A stretch of DNA of 44,111 bases from an uncultured Lachnospiraceae bacterium (GTDB lineage Bacteria; Bacillota; Clostridia; Lachnospirales; Lachnospiraceae). Below are positions 24,198 to 32,687 of the stretch, one piece after another. Made by a program: the position numbers and the translations under genes. Location of the stretch: the NCBI GenBank assembly GCA_910588535.1, contig CAJUOO010000022.1, forward strand, positions 1 to 44,111, read 5' to 3'. The notes beneath the pieces were generated by a model. It did not search any database. It had not been told where the DNA came from and worked only from the letters and a program-made list of their open reading frames with translations. Numbering within the stretch: the first letter of the stretch is position 1; the number at the start of each line of letters is the position of its first letter.

Positions 24198-25532
24198 ATG
24201 TCATATGTTGATGAGGTACTGGATCTGGTTGTAGCCAAGAATCCGGCTCAACCAGAGTTTCATCAGGCAGCTAAGGAAGTTTTGGAATCTCTGCGCGTCG
24301 TTATTGAGGCGAATGAGGAAGAATACAAAAAGGATGCCCTATTAGAGAGATTAGTGACCCCTGAGCGAGTGATTATGTTCCGTGTTCCTTGGGTAGACGA
24401 TAAGGGACAGGTTCAGGTAAACAATGGCTTCCGCGTTCAGTTTAACAGTGCGATAGGACCATACAAGGGCGGTCTTCGCTTCCACCCATCTGTAAATCTC
24501 GGAATTATCAAATTCCTTGGCTTTGAGCAGATCTTTAAAAATTCCTTGACAGGACTTCCAATTGGCGGCGGAAAGGGTGGCTCTGACTTTGATCCAAAGG
24601 GTAAGTCTGACCGCGAAGTTATGGCGTTCTGCCAGAGCTTTATGACAGAGCTCTGCCGTCATATCGGCGCAGATACAGACGTCCCAGCCGGAGATATCGG
24701 TGTGGGCGGCAGAGAAATAGGCTTTATGTACGGACAGTACAAGAGAATCCGCAATTTATATGAAGGTGTGCTCACCGGAAAGGGGCTGACCTACGGAGGA
24801 TCACTGGCTAGAACAGAGGCTACTGGATATGGATTATTATATTTGACAGAAGAGATGTTAAAGTGCAATGGCAAGGATATTGCAGGCAAAACTATCGCCG
24901 TGTCTGGTGCAGGAAATGTCGCTATCTATGCTATTCAGAAAGCACAGCAGCTTGGTGCTAAGCCAGTTACCTGTTCCGATTCTACAGGCTGGATCTACGA
25001 TTCAGAAGGAATCGACGTCGCTTTGTTAAAGGATGTCAAGGAAGTAAAGCGTGCCAGACTTACAGAGTACGCTTCCAGAAGATCGAGTGCAGAATACCAC
25101 GAGGGCAAGGGGGTATGGACTGTTCCTGTTGACATCGCTCTTCCATGTGCTACCCAGAATGAGCTTAATCTAGAGGATGCAAAGGCTTTGGTTGCCAATG
25201 GCTGTTTTGCTGTTGCAGAAGGTGCAAATATGCCGACAACTCTAGAGGCTACGGAATACTTCCAGTCCCATCAAGTTCTGTTCTGCCCCGGCAAGGCTTC
25301 CAATGCAGGTGGCGTAGCTACCTCCGCTCTTGAGATGAGCCAGAACAGTGAGCGCTTAAGCTGGACCTTTGAGGAGGTTGACAATAAGCTTCAAGGTATT
25401 ATGATAAATATCTTCCACAGCCTTGACGATGCTGCAAAGCGTTATGGAAAAGAAGGCAATTATGTGGCAGGAGCGAATATTGCTGGCTTTGAGAAGGTTG
25501 CAACCGCTATGAAGGCACAGGGAATTGTATAA
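24198..25532 (+). CDS. gdhA: NADP-type glutamate dehydrogenase
   Basis: A 444-residue hexameric-type glutamate dehydrogenase catalysing reductive amination of 2-oxoglutarate. The substrate domain has YKGGLRFHPSVNLGIIKFLG, the catalytic Lys in GLPIGGGKGGSDFDPKGKSD and the active-site Asp in DTDVPAGDIGVGGREIG. The nucleotide domain has the fingerprint AVSGAGNVAIYAI. Ser in CSDSTG, with no acidic residue straight after the strand, fits NADP(H) preference. AGGAGG lies 9 nt upstream. It is a single-gene unit with its own promoter and 3' hairpin. Codon choice suggests high expression. Confidence 0.96.
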   Translation: MSYVDEVLDLVVAKNPAQPEFHQAAKEVLESLRVVIEANEEEYKKDALLERLVTPERVIMFRVPWVDDKGQVQVNNGFRVQFNSAIGPYKGGLRFHPSVNLGIIKFLGFEQIFKNSLTGLPIGGGKGGSDFDPKGKSDREVMAFCQSFMTELCRHIGADTDVPAGDIGVGGREIGFMYGQYKRIRNLYEGVLTGKGLTYGGSLARTEATGYGLLYLTEEMLKCNGKDIAGKTIAVSGAGNVAIYAIQKAQQLGAKPVTCSDSTGWIYDSEGIDVALLKDVKEVKRARLTEYASRRSSAEYHEGKGVWTVPVDIALPCATQNELNLEDAKALVANGCFAVAEGANMPTTLEATEYFQSHQVLFCPGKASNAGGVATSALEMSQNSERLSWTFEEVDNKLQGIMINIFHSLDDAAKRYGKEGNYVAGANIAGFEKVATAMKAQGIV

Positions 25533-25621
25533 AAAGCATACAATACCTATGCGATTGTCAATAATATAAAAAGCTGAACAAGATACATACTGCACTAGAA
25601 GTATAGTGTTTTCTATCGAAA

Positions 25622-25667
25622 GGAGCGTAGCAACATAAGTGAGTAATCACCTATTAAGCTGCGCTCC
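25622..25667 (+). terminator. Hairpin after gdhA
   Basis: GGAGCGTAGC (25622-25631) pairs with GCTGCGCTCC (25658-25667), one G-U pair, with an inner stem round GTAA. The downstream T content is low (ATATTTC), so termination may be partial. Confidence 0.5.
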
Positions 25668-25675
25668 ATATTTCA

Positions 25676-25734
25676 TAAATAAAAATGAGGGTATCACGAG
25701 ATCATCTACACTGAAGCGATCTTGCGATCCCCTC
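25676..25734 (-). terminator. Terminator of the acetyltransferase gene
   Basis: On the minus strand GAGGGGATC...GATC (25734-25718) pairs with GATCTCGTGATACCCTC (25703-25687), then ATTTTTATTT. It begins 13 bp after the stop codon. Confidence 0.65.
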
Positions 25735-25747
25735 TTTAGATACTAAA

Positions 25748-26539
25748 CTACAAAGAGGACACCCACCATTCTCTTGGAATATTCTCTCTCTCAATCAGGC
25801 AGTTTAACTCATGCGACAGGATCTGGCTTGTCACCTGAAACAGCCCTTCTGCATCACACAATATACCTTCTGCATCACCAAATACTACTCGTTTTGCGAC
25901 ACCTCTCTCAAAAAAAGCCTCACTTAATTTATCAAAGCTTTCTGAGATATGAGCGGTATGTCGATTGTAATGGCGATACATGGATACAGGCATAATACTG
26001 TTGTCAGGCATCTGGACCTGAAAGAGCACTGGCTTGTCCGTAAACCGCTCTGGAACATCGAGAACCTCCTCAATACTATGTATAAAAGTATTGCGTATAT
26101 GTGTCACGCCCAGAAGAAGAATCTTTGCATGGATGTTGCGCAGCCGATCCCAGCAACCTCCCGGCGTGCAGGGAGTGGTACAGTTTTCCTCACCCTGAAT
26201 ATACTCTGCCGCCGAAGAACCATAGACAGCGATGCTGTGCGTGGGATGCAGCGATCGCACCACTCCGGGGCGCTTAAGGAATAAATTAGGAATAATTCCC
26301 ACACATGCAGGCTCTGTTCTAGGGTCAAAAATATTATATGTCTCACTCATCTGCGCCCAAGTATGTGCGGGTGTCATAAACAAACCTCCCGAAAGATACT
26401 CCATAAATACATCTATCACAGTATCTGCACCACCGTCAACCTCCCCGACAGCTTTCATGGAAGAATGAAGCATAAGGGCATCTGAGTGCTCCAACCCCAT
26501 AAGTCTTAATTGTTCTGCTAAGTCATGTTTTGTGTACAT
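25748..26539 (-). CDS. Aminoglycoside 3-N-acetyltransferase-family protein
   Basis: A 263-residue member of the Antibiotic_NAT (AAC(3)/YokD) family. It has LMLHSSMKAVGEVDGG, MTPAHTWAQM, VVRSLHPTHSIAVYG, PCTPGGCWDRL (acetyl-CoA site region) and LLGVTHIRNTFIHSIEE. The length fits. Many chromosomal members, YokD for example, do not give aminoglycoside resistance, so resistance should not be assumed; the native acyl acceptor is unknown. AAAGGAGA precedes the ATG. It lies 94 bp downstream of the rhomboid gene on the same strand, perhaps in one transcript, and ends at a clear terminator. Confidence 0.88.
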   Translation of the reverse strand: MYTKHDLAEQLRLMGLEHSDALMLHSSMKAVGEVDGGADTVIDVFMEYLSGGLFMTPAHTWAQMSETYNIFDPRTEPACVGIIPNLFLKRPGVVRSLHPTHSIAVYGSSAAEYIQGEENCTTPCTPGGCWDRLRNIHAKILLLGVTHIRNTFIHSIEEVLDVPERFTDKPVLFQVQMPDNSIMPVSMYRHYNRHTAHISESFDKLSEAFFERGVAKRVVFGDAEGILCDAEGLFQVTSQILSHELNCLIERENIPREWWVSSL

Positions 26540-26633
26540 AGTAGTTCTCCTTTTCTAAACTGCTATTCACCAGCTCGTTTTGCTGATTATCCATACTTTC
26601 TTACTCTATCCTCTCACTGTTCTACACCTATTC

Positions 26634-27239
26634 TCAGGCAGATCTTCTATTAAGCTGGTAGCCAAGTACTGCACCCACAATACCTCCCACAATATGTGCT
26701 GTATTTGATATATTATCCTGAATGGTAACTCCCTCATAAATCTGTTGTCCAATAAAGATCAGAGCCACAAGCAAAAAGGTGATCGGTATTTCGCCCGCCC
26801 GAAATCCAGTGAATGAAGTTAATAAAATAAAGGCGAATACCACACCGCTGGCACCACACAGTGCAACATTCCAGAAGAAAATATAATGAATAAGCCCTGT
26901 CACCAGAGCGGTAATAGCGATAATCTCCAATATTTTCACCGATCCATGCTTCTCCTCAAGCATAGGACCGAGCAAAAGAAGATATGACACATTGCCAATA
27001 AAATGTGCCCACCCGCTATGGCCAAACACATGCGTAAAAAAGCGAAGATACGTCATAGGATTTTTAAGCGAAGAGTGATATGTCATAAATAAGACTTCAT
27101 TGCTCTTTCCCCTTGTCAGATAATTCAAGCCCGTTGCCGCCAGACAAAGAAACACAAAGCTTAACACAGCAGGCGAATTAAATGTAACTTTCAATTTTCC
27201 CCTCACAATCACACCATCCTTTATCAAAAGCTTTTGCAT
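26634..27239 (-). CDS. Rhomboid-family intramembrane serine protease
   Basis: A 201-residue six-TM protein. The catalytic Ser lies in GASGVVFA, the oxyanion Asn region is HFIGNVSYLLLLGP and the catalytic His is in TAHIVGGIVGAVLG. The usual rhomboid core is therefore complete, and cleavage of membrane-anchored substrates is expected; no substrate is evident. The start is uncertain. ATG 27239 has no clear ribosome site, while a GTG about twelve codons further in follows AAAGGA. Upstream TTGGTT/TATGAT-like boxes suggest a promoter within 50 bp. Confidence 0.85.
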   Translation of the reverse strand: MQKLLIKDGVIVRGKLKVTFNSPAVLSFVFLCLAATGLNYLTRGKSNEVLFMTYHSSLKNPMTYLRFFTHVFGHSGWAHFIGNVSYLLLLGPMLEEKHGSVKILEIIAITALVTGLIHYIFFWNVALCGASGVVFAFILLTSFTGFRAGEIPITFLLVALIFIGQQIYEGVTIQDNISNTAHIVGGIVGAVLGYQLNRRSA

Positions 27240-27319
27240 AAACGAGTTTCTGTCATTATATTATATCATAAGAAACCCTATTGAGAAACCAATTTTTACA
27301 AGCCCACACTACCTTTCTC

Positions 27320-27348
27320 TTGTCAATACCTCAAAAAATAGCTATAAT
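27320..27348 (+). promoter_or_regulatory. Promoter of the hybrid histidine kinase
   Basis: TTGTCA (27320-27325), 17 nt, TATAAT (27343-27348). The leader to the start codon is about 118 nt. Confidence 0.6.
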
Positions 27349-27472
27349 ATTATACATTAAATCCATTCAATGTTTTAATATCTGTCTGACAGTAGAAGGT
27401 TATGGATTTTTCTCATACAGACACTCCCAACAGCAGATGGTTCCTCCACTGTCACAGAAAAGAGGTGCGCTT

Positions 27473-30391
27473 ATGTCCAGAAAAAGGCTTCATAAAATAT
27501 TTATTTTATCAGGATCATTCCTTATCGTAATACTGATCAGTATTGCATACGCCCGTTTTGCCTCCCGCCAAATCTACCAAGAAAGCATCAGTCATCTGGA
27601 GGAGATCTACACGCAGATCAATGCAACCTTTCGGGCAACAATCAGCAAAAATTGGAAGATTCTGCATAGCTGGCAATGTATCTATGACATGGCAGATTCT
27701 GCACCTGAAGAATTTGCAGCCTTTATTCAGGAAGAAAAAGAGGAATGGCATTTTACCTCATTTTATTTTTTGTCTGAAGATGGCGGCTACATAACAGAAA
27801 AAGGAGAAACTGGCTATCTGAATCTAGGTGAAAACAAAGAGAGATTGATGAACGATAAGCAGAATATCGTTACAGATACCATTTCATCCTCCATGGAACC
27901 CCTCACCATCTTTGCCATTCCTGCTAAACCGAGCCAATACCGCAATTTTCGCTACTGTGCCATCGCTATTAGCTTTAACAACAACGATATGACCAGCGCG
28001 CTGAGCATCAATGCATTTTCTGGCAAAAGCGACTGCTTTATCACCTACTCAGATGGACATATCTTATTTTCCTCCAAGGGCTACGGGAATCCATCTGATA
28101 ACTTCCTAACCTATCTGCGCGATAATGCCTCCTTTTCGAGAACAGATGCAGACAGTATTGCAGAGGACTGGAAAAATGGAACACATCAAATTATCCATTG
28201 TACTATAGATGGTGTGCAATATTATCTATCCTATCAACCAGTCGGATTTTCTGACTGGATGCTCGTCAGCATTGCTCCATCCCATATCGTCAATGCAAGC
28301 ATGAACCATTTTACCATCGTCACTTTAATTGTTATGGCGCTTGTCTTTGGACTGATCGCCGCAGGAATTGCCGCCATCCTTCTACTCAGCAATCGCCAGC
28401 ATATGACAGAAAAAAACCTTGAAATCCGCTCGCGCGAAAAATTATTTGATCTGCTGACACAAAATACCGATGATATATTTATCTTATTCTCTCCCAAGGA
28501 TTATAAGGCTGAGTATGTCAGCCCTAATCTGGAACGAGTGCTTGGTATAGAACTGGAAAAGATAACCAATGATGTCCGCTGTCTGCTGTTTACAGAAGAG
28601 GCTGAGCAGATACAGCTTTCAGAAGAATCCCTCACCTCCATTCCGATGGGTGGTATATGGACCAGAGATCGCTACATTCCTCATGCCAAAACTCTTGAGA
28701 CTCGCTGGTTTAAAGAATTACTTCATCACTGTTCCCTAGACAACAACGATCGTTTTATCCTTATGCTGTCCGAGCGCACAAAGGAACGACAGATGTATGA
28801 CACGCTGGGAGATGCCCTGCACACGGCCAAAGCAGCCAATGAAGCAAAAAGCAACTTCCTAGCCAACATGTCCCATGACATCCGCACCCCTATGAACGCG
28901 ATTGTTGGCTTCTCTGTTCTTCTCCGAAGAGATGCCGATCGACCTGAGAAGGTACGCGAATACACTCAGAAAATCACCGCCTCCAGCCAGCATCTTCTCA
29001 GCCTAATCAATGATATCTTGGATATGAGCAAGATAGAGAGCGGAAAGACATCGTTAAATATGATAGAATTTAGCCTACCTGAGCTGGTAGATGAGCTGTA
29101 TACCATGATGCTTCCACAAGCCAATGCCAAGAGACAGCACTTTGATCTGTACACACGTGGAAATCTTCCTGAGCTTCTTCTGGGTGATAAGCTGCGACTG
29201 AATCAAGTACTTATTAATCTTCTCTCTAATTCTGTCAAATACACGCAGGAGGAAGGGGCAATCACTCTCACTGTACAAGCGCTGGAGCAAACAACATCCG
29301 GGCACGCTCACCTGCGCTTTCTTGTCGCTGACAATGGCTTTGGTATGAGTGAAAACTTTGTCAAAACTATCTTCGATCCCTTTGCACGTGAAATCACAGA
29401 TTCCACCAGAGAGATCCAAGGAACAGGGCTTGGCATGGCTATCACCAAAAATATTATTGACTTGATGGGAGGAACCATCTTTGTTGAAAGTGAGCTACAA
29501 AAAGGAAGCTCCTTTACCATTGATCTAGAATTTGCCCTAGCAAATCAGGAACGAGATGATGAATTTTGGCTTAGACACAGCATCACAAGATTGCTTGTCG
29601 TAGATGATGACGAAAGGATCTGTCTGGATATTCAAAGTTCCATGAATGACACGGGAGTGGCTGTCTCCTATGCCACAAGTGGTGAAGCAGCTATCTCACT
29701 CGCTGTATCTGCCTGTATACAGAACCAGAACTTCCACCTTATTCTTCTCGACTGGAAAATGCCGGGGATGGATGGTCTGGAAACTGCACGGCGCATCCGC
29801 AAGGAAGTGGGTCCTGAAGTTCCAATCCTCGTGCTGACTGCCTATGATATTGACGAAGTACAGGAGCAGGGCAAGGATTCTGGCATCGATATGTTTCTGC
29901 CAAAACCATTCTTCCTTTCAAGCTTCCAGCGAGCAGTGGCACAGATGCTTGAGCAAGAGACCACCAAAGAGGAGGATACCATTGCACCAGATACGATCTC
30001 ACTTGCCGGTCTTAAGGTGTTAGCCGCCGAAGATAATGAGATCAACGCCGAGATATTAATTGAGCTTCTCGCCATTGAAGGTATCCAGTGCGAGATAATG
30101 CCAAATGGAAAGGAAGCCGTCGATCGCTTTCTTCGCTCCAGTCCGGGAGACTTTGACATAATCTTTATGGATGTTCAGATGCCAGTGATGAATGGCTATG
30201 AAGCCACACGCGCTATCCGTGCCAGTGAACATCCCAGCGCCAGCACGATCCCCATTATCGCGATGACTGCAAACGCCTTCGAGGAGGATATTCAGGCAGC
30301 TCTTGCATCTGGAATGAATGCACATACAGCTAAGCCTGTCGATCTAGAAAAGTTAAAGAGCACTATTGCAAAATTACATATTTTCAATTAG
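27473..30391 (+). CDS. Hybrid sensor histidine kinase with two receiver domains
   Basis: A 972-residue membrane kinase. It has TM1 (about 8-30), an extracytoplasmic Cache-like sensor, TM2 (about 280-305) and a PAS-like region (about 323-440). The H box is NFLANMSHDIRTPMNA (His near 468), followed by the ATPase domain (NQVLINLLSNSVKYTQEEG, GTGLGMAITKNI). Receiver 1 has acceptor Asp near 759 in LILLDWKMPGMDG, and receiver 2 has Asp near 899 in IIFMDVQMPVMNGYEA. No Hpt or DNA-binding output is present, so phosphate must pass to a partner elsewhere. The start at 27473 is set by AGAGGTG 5 nt upstream; the longer open frame includes the promoter. It is convergent with the GH127 gene. Confidence 0.9.
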   Translation: MSRKRLHKIFILSGSFLIVILISIAYARFASRQIYQESISHLEEIYTQINATFRATISKNWKILHSWQCIYDMADSAPEEFAAFIQEEKEEWHFTSFYFLSEDGGYITEKGETGYLNLGENKERLMNDKQNIVTDTISSSMEPLTIFAIPAKPSQYRNFRYCAIAISFNNNDMTSALSINAFSGKSDCFITYSDGHILFSSKGYGNPSDNFLTYLRDNASFSRTDADSIAEDWKNGTHQIIHCTIDGVQYYLSYQPVGFSDWMLVSIAPSHIVNASMNHFTIVTLIVMALVFGLIAAGIAAILLLSNRQHMTEKNLEIRSREKLFDLLTQNTDDIFILFSPKDYKAEYVSPNLERVLGIELEKITNDVRCLLFTEEAEQIQLSEESLTSIPMGGIWTRDRYIPHAKTLETRWFKELLHHCSLDNNDRFILMLSERTKERQMYDTLGDALHTAKAANEAKSNFLANMSHDIRTPMNAIVGFSVLLRRDADRPEKVREYTQKITASSQHLLSLINDILDMSKIESGKTSLNMIEFSLPELVDELYTMMLPQANAKRQHFDLYTRGNLPELLLGDKLRLNQVLINLLSNSVKYTQEEGAITLTVQALEQTTSGHAHLRFLVADNGFGMSENFVKTIFDPFAREITDSTREIQGTGLGMAITKNIIDLMGGTIFVESELQKGSSFTIDLEFALANQERDDEFWLRHSITRLLVVDDDERICLDIQSSMNDTGVAVSYATSGEAAISLAVSACIQNQNFHLILLDWKMPGMDGLETARRIRKEVGPEVPILVLTAYDIDEVQEQGKDSGIDMFLPKPFFLSSFQRAVAQMLEQETTKEEDTIAPDTISLAGLKVLAAEDNEINAEILIELLAIEGIQCEIMPNGKEAVDRFLRSSPGDFDIIFMDVQMPVMNGYEATRAIRASEHPSASTIPIIAMTANAFEEDIQAALASGMNAHTAKPVDLEKLKSTIAKLHIFN

Positions 30392-30421
30392 CAATTCTCT
30401 GCTCAGAAGGCTGCCCATCTT

Positions 30422-30459
30422 CCCTTCATCACCTTATGTAAAAGCAAGGTGACGAAGGG
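30422..30459. repeat. 14-bp inverted repeat between convergent genes
   Basis: CCCTTCATCACCTT (30422-30435) pairs with AAGGTGACGAAGGG (30446-30459), one G-U pair. No T-run follows in either direction. It may still act as a boundary between the convergent kinase and GH127 transcripts. Confidence 0.45.
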
Positions 30460-30513
30460 AAAAATATATGCTGTACGCTCACTTTCTCTTCTATCTTTTG
30501 TCACATATGTCTT

Positions 30514-32520
30514 CTAATATCTTGTCCAGACCTGCATCTCTCCTTCTCCGCGATTTGCCCATGTATAATATGGAACCCAGACTAATTCCGTCCTCTTATA
30601 CTGTGCCGGCATATGTAAGTGATATAATCCATCCTCTGCCTTCTCTTGCCTAAACCCTTCTGCCTTCACGGCAACAACTGTCTCTGATCCTATCTGTTTT
30701 TCTTCTGCATAATACTTTGCATGCTCATCCATTCGGAGGAGATGCAGATCTCTGCCATTATCTGCCTCCTCCATACAATAAACAACAGGCCCCCGCATCA
30801 CTGCGGCCTTTCCGATCGCCTCACGCACACGAGTATCTGCATCAATCAGCCGGATTGACATGGGAAATACTATCTCCAAGGAATCAGATCGCCAAACCTT
30901 TGTCAGATAGAGATATCCCTTCCGCTTCACAGCCTCTGCCCCTTCAAGCCCCGTAATCTGATAATCCGTTCCCCAATCGGGTATTCTCAGCGCAATAGTT
31001 AGTGGATGATCAATAGTTCCCTCCACCTGTATCCTCACATGTCCATCCCATGGGAATCTAGATTCCATTGTGACAATCACATTCCCCTCCCCAAACTCCT
31101 TGGTGAAGGTACAGCCTGCATAGAGATGAATCCAGATGGTATCCTCCGATTCTGACATAATATATGACCCTATGGATGAGATAAGTCTTGCCAGATTTGG
31201 CGGACAGCACGCACAGCCAAACCATTTTTGACGAACTGGCTTTACATGCCTTTTTCTCTCATCCTTTTCACATGCTTCTGGAAGAACCTCCAAGGGATTG
31301 ACATAGAAAAAACTGGTTCCCTCAAGGCTCATGCCCGACAATACCCCATTGTACAGCTCTCTCTCCATGATATCTGCATATTTTGCATCTTGATCCAGCA
31401 AAAGCATCCTTCTGGCAAAGAATATCATTCCAATCGATGCACAGGTCTCCGCATAAGCTGTTTGATTTGGCAGATCATAGGCGAAGGAAAATGCCTCACC
31501 AATATGCGTGGCACCAATCCCTCCTGTCAGATACATTTTGCGTGACACAATATCCTCCCAAAGTTTCTCACACGCCTCCTTTAAGCAGGTATCTCCCGAT
31601 AATCTGGCATAATCCGCCATTCCAGAATATAGGTACACAGCGCGCACTGCATGTCCGACAGCCTCACTCTGATCACGCACAGGAAGATGTGCCTGATGAT
31701 ATTGATAGCGAAGCTTGTCATCCGTCTCCTCCTTTCTATCATGCTCGATATCAAAATAATAAGGCCTTTTTCCTCTTTCATTCACAAAATATAGACCAAG
31801 CCTCAGATATTTTTCATCGCCAGTAAGCTCATATAGCCGCGCCAGAGCCATCTCTGCAATCTCATGCCCCGGATAGCCATGCTTCTTTCCCTCCTCAGGC
31901 CCTATATGCTCTGCTACACAATCCGCAAAGCGACTCGCTGCAAGCAGAAGCTTATCCTTTCCCGTCGCCTCATAATATGCCACCGCTCCTTCTATCAGAT
32001 GACCAAGACAGTACAGCTCATGATTGTCCTTTAGATTTGTAAATCGTTTTGTAATATCATTGATAATATAAAAGGTGTCCAGATACCCATCCGGCTGCTG
32101 TGCCGCACACACAAGCTCTATTGCTTTATCCGCCGTTCTCTCAAGCTCAGGATCTGGAAACTGCTCCAAGGAATATGCCACCGCCTCAATCCACTTTGCA
32201 AAATCGCTGTCCTGAAACAAAAAACCATAAAAACGATCCTCAGGATGTTCTACATCCTCCGGCCACACACAGATATGATCTGTGGGATACACAGGCGTTG
32301 TATATACTTCCCTCCTCTCTCGCTCCCTTGTTATCTTTCCTGCTACTTTAAAATTATGCATACAATAACTTGGCTGTGCATCTGGTATCTGATCATTTAA
32401 TGCCGCCCACTGGTATGGAATCACGGTGTTCCTTACCAACTCCATCTCTTTTCTTAATAAAGTATCAGTAACACGGATATTCTTTAGATTTACCTGCCTT
32501 ATTTTTATATTCTGCTTCAT
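30514..32520 (-). CDS. Beta-L-arabinofuranosidase, GH127
   Basis: A 668-residue GH127 enzyme (former DUF1680). The zinc and catalytic residues match HypBA1 in spacing: Glu of HIGEAF (342), Glu358 and Cys360 in AETCASIG, and Cys436-x-Cys438-Cys439 in GCACCPPNLARL, with Cys438 as the likely nucleophile. It should release L-arabinofuranose from plant or hydroxyproline-linked arabinan in the cytoplasm, as there is no signal peptide. Of three consecutive ATGs, the third (32520) has AAAGGAGG at the best distance (8 nt). No transporter or regulator is adjacent. The uxu genes nearby suggest a plant-polysaccharide lifestyle. Confidence 0.92.
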   Translation of the reverse strand: MKQNIKIRQVNLKNIRVTDTLLRKEMELVRNTVIPYQWAALNDQIPDAQPSYCMHNFKVAGKITRERERREVYTTPVYPTDHICVWPEDVEHPEDRFYGFLFQDSDFAKWIEAVAYSLEQFPDPELERTADKAIELVCAAQQPDGYLDTFYIINDITKRFTNLKDNHELYCLGHLIEGAVAYYEATGKDKLLLAASRFADCVAEHIGPEEGKKHGYPGHEIAEMALARLYELTGDEKYLRLGLYFVNERGKRPYYFDIEHDRKEETDDKLRYQYHQAHLPVRDQSEAVGHAVRAVYLYSGMADYARLSGDTCLKEACEKLWEDIVSRKMYLTGGIGATHIGEAFSFAYDLPNQTAYAETCASIGMIFFARRMLLLDQDAKYADIMERELYNGVLSGMSLEGTSFFYVNPLEVLPEACEKDERKRHVKPVRQKWFGCACCPPNLARLISSIGSYIMSESEDTIWIHLYAGCTFTKEFGEGNVIVTMESRFPWDGHVRIQVEGTIDHPLTIALRIPDWGTDYQITGLEGAEAVKRKGYLYLTKVWRSDSLEIVFPMSIRLIDADTRVREAIGKAAVMRGPVVYCMEEADNGRDLHLLRMDEHAKYYAEEKQIGSETVVAVKAEGFRQEKAEDGLYHLHMPAQYKRTELVWVPYYTWANRGEGEMQVWTRY

Positions 32521-32576
32521 CATCATCTCCTCCTTTGTTAAGATATCTTACACTACCTTTATCAAATAAAAAATGG

Positions 32577-32606
32577 ATTATAACTGCCTTTTTATGTACA
32601 AAACAA
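32577..32606 (-). promoter_or_regulatory. GH127 promoter
   Basis: On the minus strand TTGTTT (32606-32601), 18 nt, TATAAT (32582-32577), about 57 nt upstream of the start codon. Confidence 0.5.
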
Positions 32607-32609
32607 TGA

Positions 32610-32638
32610 TTGACAAAGACAGATCACCGGTATATGAT
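32610..32638 (+). promoter_or_regulatory. Promoter of the Lhr helicase gene
   Basis: TTGACA (32610-32615), 17 nt, TATGAT (32633-32638), 49 nt upstream of the ATG. It is back to back with the GH127 promoter. Confidence 0.7.
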
Positions 32639-32687
32639 GCTGAAAGAAAGTTATGTACACTTATACCCCAAAGAAAGGACAAGATGA

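Noticed and set aside
24085..24200. Small plus-strand ORF (MSDFFNDIGDKPFDF...) ahead of gdhA
   Set aside because: No ribosome site. It contains the gdhA promoter and runs into the gdhA start in another frame.
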